From positions 1-5,152 of the forward strand of contig JAUWZF010000099.1 in assembly GCA_030615475.1 (NCBI GenBank): DNA of 5,152 nucleotides, written 5' to 3'. This stretch comes from Dehalococcoidales bacterium (GTDB lineage Bacteria > Chloroflexota > Dehalococcoidia > Dehalococcoidales > RBG-16-60-22). Below are positions 1 through 5,152 of the stretch, in pieces (positions within the stretch are counted from its first letter, which is position 1; every line of letters starts with the position of its first letter). The notes under the pieces were generated by a model that did not search any database, was not told the DNA's origin, and saw only the letters and a list, made by a program, of their open reading frames with translations. The position numbers and the translations under genes are program-made.

Positions 1-1337
1 GGCCCATGAGCTGCCCCGGCCAGTGCCTGTACTGCCCGACCTACTCCGACGCTCCGCAGAGCTATACACCGGAGTCGCCGGCGGTGCTGCGCGCCAGGAC
101 GTGCGATTATGACGCCCGGCAACAGGTGGAGTTACGCTTGAGGATATTTACAGAAATGGGGCACCCCACGGATAAAATCGAGCTGATAATCATGGGAGGC
201 ACCTTTCTGGCTCATCCCCTCGATTACCAGTATCAATTTATCAAGGACTGCTACGACGGACTTAACGGCGTGGCATCGGCCGCGCTGGAAGAAGCCAAGA
301 GAGTCAACGAGACGGCCGCGAACCGCTGCACGGGACTGTGCATCGAGACCCGGCCGGACTGGTGTGGACAGGCGGAAGTCGAGCGGATGCTGGAGTTCGG
401 CGCCACGCGGGTCGAACTCGGCGTGCAGACCCTTGACGACGATATCTATCGCCTGGTGAGGCGGGGACACGGGGTGGAGGAAGTGGTCAGGGCCACCGCC
501 CTGCTACGGGAACATGGTTTCAAGGTCTATTACCACTGGATGCCGGGACTCCCCGGCTCGACCCCGGAGAAAGACCTGGAGATGTCCCGGGCGCTTTTTG
601 CCGATGAACGCTTTAAGCCGGACGGCCTGAAGCTGTATCCCACCATGGTAGTAGAGGGCACCGAGCTGGAGAAATGGTACCGGGAAGGGCGCTACCAGCC
701 TTATGACAATGAAACGATGGTTAATCTGATCATCGGTATAAAATCTATTGTTCCCAAGTATGTCAGGATTTCCCGGGTACTGCGCGATATTCCGTCCAAG
801 TTCATCGTCGCCGGACTCAAGGACTCGCTGCGGGATATCGTCAGGGAGAGAATGAAGCAGGACGCCATCGAGTGCCGTTGCATAAGGTGTCGTGAGTACG
901 GTCACCGGGCGCGGGCCGGCTGGGAGATAGGCCGACCTCATATGGTCAGGATGGACTATGATGCCTCGGACGGTAAAGAGGTCTTCCTGTCCTTTGAGGA
1001 CGAAAGGGAGACGCTGTTCGGTCTGTTGCGAATGAGGGTTCAGTCACGCCCCATCCCGGCACTGGGGCAGGGGATAAACGGTAATCTAGCCCTCATCAGG
1101 GAGCTGCACGTTTTCGGTCCCGAGGTCCCTCTCACCGAACAGATAACGGGGGCCGCCCAGCACAAGGGACTGGGTAAGGCTTTGCTCCGGGAAGCGGAGC
1201 GGATTGCCCTTGACGAGTTTCAGGCTGGCCAGGTGATAGTCCTGAGCGGTACTGGCGCGAAAGAGTACTACCGCACCGAGTTCGACTATCGCTCGCAGGG
1301 CGACTATTTGGTTAAGACCCTGAGACATCAGGGTTAA
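1..1337 (+). CDS. elp3: Elp3-family tRNA uridine-34 modification enzyme (radical SAM + GNAT), 5' partial
   Basis: Elp3 uses a radical-SAM [4Fe-4S] cluster and acetyl-CoA to place a carboxymethyl-type group on C5 of wobble uridine-34 in tRNA; it is cytoplasmic. Numbering from the ATG at 6, the cluster motif is C3-x3-C7-x2-C10, followed by the family block APQSYTPESPAVLRA (16-30), MGGTF (63-67), IETRPDWC (113-120) and RVELGVQ (135-141). A CRCIRCRE motif (290-297) matches the Elp3 zinc-site region. The C-terminal acetyltransferase half shows RELHVFG (365-371), the acetyl-CoA loop QHKGLG (385-390) and the YYR signature (421-423). The ATG at 6 is unlikely to be the true start: it leaves the cluster Cys at residue 3, the frame is open to the window edge (a Pro codon at 3-5), and relatives have an N-terminal segment before this motif. 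The stop is TAA. The odd point is the tight CX3CX2C spacing. Bacterial Elp3 occurs in Dehalococcoides, which supports the suggested lineage. Family assignment is very secure. Confidence 0.96.
   Translation, partial: PMSCPGQCLYCPTYSDAPQSYTPESPAVLRARTCDYDARQQVELRLRIFTEMGHPTDKIELIIMGGTFLAHPLDYQYQFIKDCYDGLNGVASAALEEAKRVNETAANRCTGLCIETRPDWCGQAEVERMLEFGATRVELGVQTLDDDIYRLVRRGHGVEEVVRATALLREHGFKVYYHWMPGLPGSTPEKDLEMSRALFADERFKPDGLKLYPTMVVEGTELEKWYREGRYQPYDNETMVNLIIGIKSIVPKYVRISRVLRDIPSKFIVAGLKDSLRDIVRERMKQDAIECRCIRCREYGHRARAGWEIGRPHMVRMDYDASDGKEVFLSFEDERETLFGLLRMRVQSRPIPALGQGINGNLALIRELHVFGPEVPLTEQITGAAQHKGLGKALLREAERIALDEFQAGQVIVLSGTGAKEYYRTEFDYRSQGDYLVKTLRHQG
1317..1334. terminator. Possible bidirectional stem-loop at the convergent gene ends
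   Basis: ACCCTGA (1317-1323) and TCAGGGT (1328-1334) form a perfect 7-base stem with a 4-base loop. It spans the last codons of elp3 and ends one base before its TAA. The DUF5667 gene ends 11 bases further on from the other side, so a shared terminator would be expected here. Neither strand has a T-run after the stem, so a classical intrinsic terminator is not supported. The half-site CATCAGGG recurs at 1347-1354 inside the end of the opposing gene. Confidence 0.25.
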
Positions 1338-1348
1338 TCATCCTGGCA

Positions 1349-2473
1349 TCAGGGACTGCGCTGTCGTGTTTTTCCCTGGTTTTCTGCTTGTTGCTGCTCT
1401 CTGGTCTGATTGGCGGATACCGTATCGGGCTTTCCTGTTTCGGCGTCAGTCCGTTCTCGGTTCTGTTCCTGGTTCGCCGCTCGGACCTGTACCTGTACCG
1501 TGATGTTTTCTGATTCCGGCGCCTGAATGGCTGTGCTTAATCTCAGTCTTTCCCTGACCTCTACCTGTACTCGGTTCATTACGGTTTCTTCATCGGGGAC
1601 ATCACCGAGGGCGTTTTTCTCCCTGAGTTTCTCGAGAGCCCTCTGGTACTTCTTCACCGAGTTCTCGATGGCGTTTTCGATGGCCTGCCGGGCGTTCTCG
1701 GGGACTTCTTCATAGACTCCACTCAAGGTCTCCAGGCGGTTGGCCGTGGAATGGGCTAAACGCTGTTGAATGGCGGTGATGTCAATGCCTTTTTCCTCGG
1801 CAAAGGCGGCCATTTCTTCTTCCAGTGCGGCAATCCTGGCGGCGTAATCCAGGGCTTCCTCGACATCGGCGGTCACGTTATCGGAAGCTCGCACCCTGGC
1901 CCTTTCCAGCCGGTTCTCAATGGTGTCCGCGGCAATGTCAATAGCCCTTTCCGGTCTTCCTTTAGCCAGCGCCCTCAGGGCGTTTATCTGACCGTTCATG
2001 GAAGCTGTCCTGGCACGCGTAAGTGCCCCCCTGTCCTGTTCCGAGACCTGGTCTTTGACCCTGTCCAGAACTTTTATGTGTTTGGCGGTGGCTAAGGCCA
2101 CTGTCTCCGAAATATTATCGGAGAGGCCCTGCTGTACGGCTGCTTCCAGTCTTTCATTGACCATGGCCATAAATCCATCGTAACCGTTGGCGGCGCGTTC
2201 CATTTCCCTTACCCTGTTTTTGGCAGCCATAGCCCGGGCTTCAGCCAGTCGCTCTTCGGCGTATTGCAGGGCTTTCCTGGCCTTGGCCTCGTTACCGAAG
2301 GTGAAGAACATACCGATGTTTTTACCCCATGTGTCCAGGAAGTAAAAGGGACTATCCGGTGTAAGACCCGGGTCGGGGAGTTCTTCATCCTGGGCGTAAG
2401 CGGTGCCACCGAAGAAGAGTGACGTGATGAGAAGGCAGGAGACTAATATTATTCTCAACAGGTTCTGTTTCAT
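1349..2473 (-). CDS. Secreted DUF5667 domain-containing helical protein
   Basis: This 374-residue protein starts with a clear Sec signal peptide: K2, a hydrophobic core at about 5-23, and a likely AYA/QD cleavage after residue 27. No lipobox Cys is placed at the cleavage site. Mature residues 34-85 match the start of DUF5667 (PGLTPDSPFYFLDTWGKNIG, then AKARKALQYAEERLAEARAM), a family of unknown function found in exported proteins. The rest is almost all charged, Ala-rich helix with coiled-coil character. Residues 133-169 and 247-283 align without gaps and look like an internal repeat. The tail (about 320-374) is low-complexity, rich in Gln, Glu, Arg and Asn. The ATG at 2473 is chosen because GGGAGGT lies 5 bases upstream and the signal peptide begins directly. 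The stop is TGA. It may be co-transcribed with the zincin gene 120 bases upstream. The role is unknown; an extracellular or envelope scaffold is only a guess. Confidence 0.85.
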   Translation of the reverse strand: MKQNLLRIILVSCLLITSLFFGGTAYAQDEELPDPGLTPDSPFYFLDTWGKNIGMFFTFGNEAKARKALQYAEERLAEARAMAAKNRVREMERAANGYDGFMAMVNERLEAAVQQGLSDNISETVALATAKHIKVLDRVKDQVSEQDRGALTRARTASMNGQINALRALAKGRPERAIDIAADTIENRLERARVRASDNVTADVEEALDYAARIAALEEEMAAFAEEKGIDITAIQQRLAHSTANRLETLSGVYEEVPENARQAIENAIENSVKKYQRALEKLREKNALGDVPDEETVMNRVQVEVRERLRLSTAIQAPESENITVQVQVRAANQEQNRERTDAETGKPDTVSANQTREQQQAENQGKTRQRSP

Positions 2474-2593
2474 GGTCGACCTCCCGTTTTGAAAAAGAGT
2501 CCTTACTGTATTGTATAACGTAACGGGTGTCGTTTGGTTAGTTCTGGCATGAGAAAAAAGTCCCTGGTAAATAGGTAATTCAACGGTCTGAGT
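2474..2593 (-). promoter_or_regulatory. Gap upstream of the DUF5667 gene: strong RBS, weak promoter candidate
   Basis: The 120-base gap between the zincin stop and the DUF5667 start carries GGGAGGT (minus strand, 2479-2485), which fixes the DUF5667 start. A weak minus-strand promoter is possible: ACGACA (2528-2533), a 17-base spacer and TACAGT (2505-2510), four of six matches each. TACAAT (2510-2515) is a better -10 but has no matching -35. No terminator stem is visible after the zincin gene, so read-through transcription from upstream is plausible. The gap has no stop codon in the frame joining the zincin TGA to the DUF5667 ATG (40 sense codons). Confidence 0.3.
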
Positions 2594-2962
2594 TCAGCCC
2601 CTGCCAAGCTGCCGCAGCCTGTCGTCACTGATGCCGAAGTGGTGGGCGATTTCATGCCGGACTACCCGCTGTACCTCGGCGATAATCTGATCATCATTTT
2701 TGCATATGGCCTCAATCGGTTTCTGGAAGATGGTTACCTTATCCGGCGTGACGAATCCGTAGCCGAGGCTGCGCCGGGTCAGGGGCACACCTTCATAAAG
2801 ACCGAGCAGGGTTTCACCCCGCTTTCCCTCCAGTACCCGCAGTTGAGCGTGCGTTGGCTCGTCGGCCACCACCACATCGATGTTTTCCAGCCTTTCCCGG
2901 AATTCTTCGGGCAGGCTTTCGATTGCTTTAGCTACGAGCCATTCAAACTTTTCGGTGTCCAT
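2594..2962 (-). CDS. Small zincin-like metallopeptidase family protein (HExxHxxGxxD)
   Basis: This 122-residue protein matches the short bacterial metallopeptidase family typified by Thermus TTHA0227 (Zincin_1, formerly DUF1025). Near the C-terminus RHEIAHHFGISD places H103, E104 and H107 as zinc and catalytic residues, with G110 and D113 completing the HExxHxxGxxD pattern. The N-terminal helix MDTEKFEWLVAKAIESLPEE and the central LLGLYEGVPLTRRS strand region are also typical, and the length is normal for the family. There is no signal peptide, so it is probably cytoplasmic. The physiological substrate is unknown for the family. The start lies inside the 3' end of the membrane-protein gene (20-base overlap), suggesting translational coupling. 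AGGA lies only 3 bases before the ATG, and TAAGGA lies 12 bases before it. The stop is TGA. Confidence 0.88.
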   Translation of the reverse strand: MDTEKFEWLVAKAIESLPEEFRERLENIDVVVADEPTHAQLRVLEGKRGETLLGLYEGVPLTRRSLGYGFVTPDKVTIFQKPIEAICKNDDQIIAEVQRVVRHEIAHHFGISDDRLRQLGRG

Positions 2963-3362
2963 TATTCCTGGATTTCCTTAGTGACCAGATTACATACAGA
3001 AATATAAAATAGGCGCTGGCGCTGGAAAGTATTATCATCCAGCTTATTACCTTGCTAAAGAATGGGTCGGCCTGCGTCGAGATGATGAAGCGGTAAAAAT
3101 GGACAACCCCGGCCAGAAGCCCTGCACCGAACGTCACTGTTAATCCGATTGAGAAAGGCAGACTTTTGATTTTTCCAGGCTTGAATACGAGATAAGAAAT
3201 CAGGACGTCAGAGCCGATAAGCGCTATGATAAGAGGCACGAAAACAAGCACGGTTTTTGGCGTGGGTATGACAACTATCTGCCAGATTGCGCGGATAACT
3301 ATAGCTATAACGACCATCGAGAAGGTAATGATGCACCATATTTTCAGGCGTGAAGAGTTCAT
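2943..3362 (-). CDS. Four-helix integral membrane protein of unknown function
   Basis: I do not recognise the family. The 139-residue product has four strong hydrophobic segments at about residues 7-31, 36-60, 68-91 and 103-127, short loops, and a basic tail (RKSRNNGHRKV), which favours a cytoplasmic C-terminus. There is no cleavable signal and no catalytic motif that I can see. The ATG at 3362 has a good GGGAGGG site (minus strand, 3373-3379) 10 bases upstream. It lies 48 bases after the MBL gene stop and overlaps the zincin gene by 20 bases, so the three genes are probably one transcript. Pairing with a small metallopeptidase hints at a shared role, but this is an inference from position only. 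The base composition is slightly more AT-rich than its neighbours, as expected for hydrophobic codons. Confidence 0.75.
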   Translation of the reverse strand: MNSSRLKIWCIITFSMVVIAIVIRAIWQIVVIPTPKTVLVFVPLIIALIGSDVLISYLVFKPGKIKSLPFSIGLTVTFGAGLLAGVVHFYRFIISTQADPFFSKVISWMIILSSASAYFIFLYVIWSLRKSRNNGHRKV

Positions 3363-3410
3363 AGTATCATTTCCCTCCCGGTTGGTGGTTGGTCCTTCTT
3401 CATTTGCCCT

Positions 3411-4199
3411 CTACGTCTCTTCCAGTTGTGCCAGGTCGAATCTCATGCCGTCCCGCGCGGCGATGACCCTGACCCCGGTCTTCCGGGATAGGTCTTCGGC
3501 TATCAGCCACGGCTTTGCCTGCCATACGTGCAGGCCGAAGTGGCTTAAAATAGCTACCCCGGGCTTTATCTCTTTAATTATGCGTTCGACATCCGGTATG
3601 GAAAGGTGGTCGATGGGTGGCCTGGGCTCCGTGAGCATCATGTTGATGATAATTAGCTCGCTGGCATAGCTCCGGTACAGGCCGTCGAAATACCGTGTAT
3701 CGGCAATATAGGCGAAGGTATGCTCGGAAGCTTGAAAAACCATGCCGTAGGTCTCCACCGGGTGCACGTGCCTGACCGACGTGGTGAAGGTTACGTTACC
3801 GGTTGTGTACGATTTTTCAGCCTCCAGTACCACGATATCTTCAACGTAGTTTTTCAGGTACGAGAAGATAACCGGTTCATGTTCCAGGGCGTCGGCGGGG
3901 GCGAATAAACAGCCGTGCCGGTTAAAGCCGCCGTTGGTCATGGCTTCAATCATGACGTTGATATCCGCCGCATGGTCCAGGTGGCGGTGCGACAGTATAA
4001 TGGCGCTCAGTTTTTCCGCGTTCAGTTTTCTCCTGGTGGACTGAACGATGCTGCCCGGGCCGGGGTCGACGAGTATTTCGGTGCCGTTCAAACTCAGCCA
4101 GAGGCCGCCTGAGGCGGCCAGTTGCCGGCTCACCATGAAGCGGGCACCGGCGGTTCCAAGAAAGGTAATAGTATCGGCTGAATTGCTGAGATTCTTCAT
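3411..4199 (-). CDS. MBL-fold metallo-hydrolase (RNase Z / PhnP-like superfamily)
   Basis: This cytoplasmic metallo-beta-lactamase-fold hydrolase has 262 residues from the ATG at 4199. Metal-binding motifs are in the usual order: TFLGTAGAR (11-19), VDPGPGS (44-50), HRHLDH (H71, H73, D75, H76), a His in VRHVHP (143-148), the bridging Asp in IADTRY (D167), DHLS (197-200) and SHFG (H220). The layout resembles the RNase Z and PhnP branch (phosphodiester hydrolases) more than glyoxalase II, but I cannot name the substrate. There is no flexible-arm insertion typical of RNase Z, so tRNA 3' processing is doubtful. An in-frame GTG at 4214 would add five residues (MVLPN); neither start has a strong ribosome site. 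I prefer the ATG because AGAAGTGG lies upstream of it and family members begin just before TFLGT. The stop is TAG. It is the first gene of the leftward cluster and divergent from the PAS-STAS gene. Confidence 0.88.
   Translation of the reverse strand: MKNLSNSADTITFLGTAGARFMVSRQLAASGGLWLSLNGTEILVDPGPGSIVQSTRRKLNAEKLSAIILSHRHLDHAADINVMIEAMTNGGFNRHGCLFAPADALEHEPVIFSYLKNYVEDIVVLEAEKSYTTGNVTFTTSVRHVHPVETYGMVFQASEHTFAYIADTRYFDGLYRSYASELIIINMMLTEPRPPIDHLSIPDVERIIKEIKPGVAILSHFGLHVWQAKPWLIAEDLSRKTGVRVIAARDGMRFDLAQLEET
4103..4119. repeat. GC-rich perfect palindrome inside the MBL gene
   Basis: GGCCGCCT (4103-4110) and AGGCGGCC (4112-4119) are perfect 8-base inverted arms around a single G. It lies in the early coding part of the MBL-fold gene, over the AASGG codons, and could form a hairpin in its mRNA. 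It may reflect only the codons used. No second copy is seen in the window. Confidence 0.4.
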
Positions 4200-4238
4200 G
4201 TTCGGTAAAACCACTTCTAGAATAAAAGATAGTGTCTA

Positions 4239-4267
4239 TTTTTACAATCGGGTTCCCCAGATAGCAA
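4239..4267 (-). promoter_or_regulatory. Weak candidate promoter for the MBL-led gene cluster
   Basis: On the minus strand TTGCTA (4262-4267), a 17-base spacer and TAAAAA (4239-4244) match the housekeeping -35 and -10 boxes at four of six positions each. It would start transcription near 4232, about 33 bases before the ATG at 4199 and 18 bases before the GTG at 4214. The position is right for the divergent gap, but the match is weak. Confidence 0.25.
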
Positions 4268-4273
4268 TTGATT

Positions 4274-4303
4274 TTGACAATTTTATTTTCCCGTATATAT
4301 ACT
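4274..4303 (+). promoter_or_regulatory. Strong sigma-70-type promoter of the PAS-STAS gene
   Basis: A perfect TTGACA (4274-4279), an 18-base AT-rich spacer and TATACT (4298-4303, five of six) form the best promoter in the window. The predicted start point is near 4310, giving a leader of about 65 bases before the ATG at 4377. The -35 region overlaps an AT-rich stretch between the two divergent genes, so regulation could affect both. A housekeeping promoter on this gene argues that it is, or recently was, expressed. Confidence 0.6.
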
Positions 4304-4313
4304 TAGGTAGGCA

Positions 4314-4339
4314 GACATGTATCCTTTGATACACGTGTC
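4314..4339 (+). promoter_or_regulatory. Inverted repeat in the leader of the PAS-STAS gene (operator or RNA hairpin)
   Basis: GACATGTATC (4314-4323) pairs with GATACACGTGTC (4328-4339) as ten base pairs with a two-base CG bulge and a CTTT loop. It begins just after the predicted transcription start and ends 22 bases before the AGGAGGT site. It also contains the 8-base palindrome ACACGTGT (4331-4338). It could be a repressor operator or a 5' stabilising hairpin; no T-run follows, so it is not a terminator. Confidence 0.4.
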
Positions 4340-4361
4340 CGGAGATTCATTCTGGTACGAC

Positions 4362-4368
4362 AGGAGGT
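4362..4368 (+). promoter_or_regulatory. Strong ribosome binding site fixing the PAS-STAS start
   Basis: AGGAGGT is a near-complete anti-Shine-Dalgarno match. The GGAGG core ends 9 bases before the ATG at 4377. This site decides that translation begins upstream of the in-frame TGA at 4464; the next in-frame ATG (4515) has no such site. Confidence 0.8.
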
Positions 4369-4376
4369 AGAGAACA

Positions 4377-5152
4377 ATGGAAAAACAAGCGACGACTCCC
4401 CGTGGTAATCTCGAGGCTTTGCTTAAGAGTTGTCCGGATGCCATTCTCGCCATCAACGCCGAATGATTTATTAAATTCGCCAATAATGAGGCCTGTAAGC
4501 TCACAGAACGTAATATGAATGAGCTTATTGGCGAAAGCATCGTTGAGGTCTACGAGAATATAGAGGCCGCCCGGGAAGCCAACCGTAAAATCTACGAGGC
4601 CGGCGGGACGGTTCACGACATGGAAACCACCACGAAGACAAAAACAGGCAAGATAATTCCGGTGCGTGTTTCGGCATCACATCTCTATGATAGTGCCGGC
4701 AAGTATATCGGCGGAGTCGGCTACTTTGCCAAGTACCGGCCCTGGAGTGGTGCCGAGGCTCAGGTTAAGGCTCGCGTCGATGAGCTGGAGGCCAGGCTAG
4801 ATAAGTGGAAGGCGCTGGCAGCCCCCGTTTTCGAGCTGTACCCGGGGCTTTCCATTATGGTCATCGTCGGCCATCTCGATGTTGACCGCTTTGAAGACAT
4901 CATCACCAATCTGCTCAATCATGTTGAGAAGTTCAAGACGCGGGTGATATTGCTCGACCTGGCCTCAGCTATTGTGGACGATGGTGAAGTCGCCAAACAG
5001 TTCGCCAAGACGATACGTACCGTGCGGTTGCTTGGAGCGGACTGTATTATCGCCGATATGCAGACCACCCTGGCCCGGGCGTTGGAACCGCTCATGGCTG
5101 ATCTGGGCTCCGTGAAGTCTTACAGTTGCATGGAGATTGCTCTGGAAGAGGC
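4377..5152 (+). CDS. PAS-STAS protein (RsbR-like stressosome type), in-frame TGA at codon 30, 3' partial
   Basis: The frame codes for an N-terminal PAS sensor domain (about 12-119: LLKSCPDAILAINAE, stop, FIKFANNEA, then NELIGES and KTGKIIPVRVSASHLYD). A short charged helix follows (about 124-147, likely coiled coil), then a STAS domain (about 148 to the window edge at 258: PVFEL, VGHLDVDRFEDII, LLDLASAIVDDGEVA, VRLLGAD). This is the arrangement of RsbR paralogues, which build cytoplasmic stressosomes with RsbS and bind the kinase RsbT; those partners would lie beyond the window. Codon 30 is TGA where PAS domains usually have Gly, so a standard product would be only 29 residues. A restart at ATG 4515 would lose the first part of the PAS fold and has no ribosome site. 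All 228 codons after the TGA are open and domain-coherent, so any damage is recent, is a read error, or is suppressed. Classical RsbR phospho-Thr positions appear to be Gly and Ala. Domain calls are firm; whether the gene is functional is not. Confidence 0.8.
4464..4466 (+). other. In-frame TGA inside the PAS domain
   Basis: This TGA sits between AINAE and FIKFANN, at the turn where PAS domains commonly read D/N-x-G-x-I-x-x-x-N. A single G-to-T change from GGA would create it. The frame is intact on both sides, so it is a nonsense substitution and not a frameshift. Confidence 0.9.
4476..4535 (+). repeat. Perfect 11-base inverted repeat just downstream of the in-frame TGA
   Basis: TTCGCCAATAA (4476-4486) and TTATTGGCGAA (4525-4535) are exact reverse complements separated by 38 bases. 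In RNA they could form an 11-pair stem starting nine bases after the TGA, with a small inner hairpin (CTGT 4493-4496 with ACAG 4503-4506). The arms code for FAN and LIGE, both common PAS residues, so the match may be a coding coincidence. Confidence 0.55.

Noticed and set aside
504..941. Minus-strand open frames inside elp3
   Set aside because: They are antisense to the conserved radical-SAM coding sequence and carry no recognisable motif.
2104..2124. 7-base hairpin TCTCCGA/TCGGAGA inside the DUF5667 gene
   Set aside because: It is fully within coding sequence, far from any gene end, has no T-run and is of a size expected by chance.
3359..3370. Three-codon leader frame (ATG ATA CTA TGA) overlapping the membrane-protein start
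   Set aside because: The ribosome site is only two bases from this ATG, too close for use, while its distance to the ATG at 3362 is normal.
3380..3393. Short tandem repeat (GGTTGGT twice) between the MBL and membrane-protein genes
   Set aside because: Two 7-base copies in a 48-base gap are too short to support a regulatory or mobile-element call.
4464..4466. Reassigned code with TGA as Gly or Trp throughout the genome
   Set aside because: The DUF5667, zincin and membrane-protein genes end at TGA at sensible lengths, and about 1,300 other codons contain no internal TGA. A recoded genome would show many.
4463..4474. ATG overlapping the in-frame TGA (ATGA) as a restart codon
   Set aside because: It is in another frame and reaches TAA after three codons, with no ribosome site.
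4464..4535. Selenocysteine insertion at the TGA
   Set aside because: PAS domains have no catalytic Cys at this turn; the usual residue is Gly. The stem has a 38-base interior and no recognisable compact SECIS apical loop.
4283..4616. Minus-strand open frames over the PAS-STAS start
   Set aside because: They overlap the promoter and PAS coding region, have no domain-like sequence, and the plus frame explains the region.
4515..5152. Gene starting at ATG 4515 as the true PAS-STAS start
   Set aside because: It has no Shine-Dalgarno site and would begin inside the PAS fold, while homologous PAS sequence and a strong ribosome site lie upstream.

Overview
The window (5,152 bases, moderately GC-rich by eye, standard bacterial Shine-Dalgarno sites) looks like chromosomal DNA of a bacterium. 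A bacterial Elp3, a secreted DUF5667 protein, a small HExxHxxGxxD zincin and an RsbR-type PAS-STAS protein would fit Chloroflexota, perhaps Dehalococcoidia. That placement is an inference from gene content and is not proven. I see no insertion sequence, CRISPR array, tRNA or rRNA gene.

Layout. (1) Bases 1-1337 (+) hold most of elp3, a radical-SAM/GNAT enzyme for tRNA wobble-uridine modification; its 5' end is cut by the window edge. (2) Facing it, with an 11-base gap, is a secreted helical DUF5667 protein (2473-1349, -). (3) Upstream of that, also on the minus strand, is a likely three-gene transcription unit read leftward: an MBL-fold metallo-hydrolase (4199-3411), a four-helix membrane protein (3362-2943) and a small zincin-type metallopeptidase (2962-2594). 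The last two overlap by 20 bases. The DUF5667 gene lies 120 bases further on and may be a fourth member or have its own promoter. (4) Divergent from the MBL gene, across a 162-base regulatory gap, is a PAS-STAS protein (4377 to beyond 5152, +). It has a clear promoter with a perfect TTGACA box, a leader hairpin and a strong AGGAGGT site.

The most unusual feature is in the PAS-STAS gene. Its reading frame is interrupted at codon 30 by TGA, exactly where PAS domains usually carry a conserved Gly (GGA to TGA is one base change). The frame is otherwise open to the window end. Nine bases after the TGA starts a perfect 11-base inverted repeat. The conservative reading is a point-mutated allele or a sequencing error. 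The structure leaves a low-probability option of programmed readthrough. Its STAS domain also seems to lack the Thr phospho-acceptors of classical RsbR proteins.

Intergenic gaps are 11, 120, 48 and 162 bases; no gene-free stretch exceeds 300 bases.
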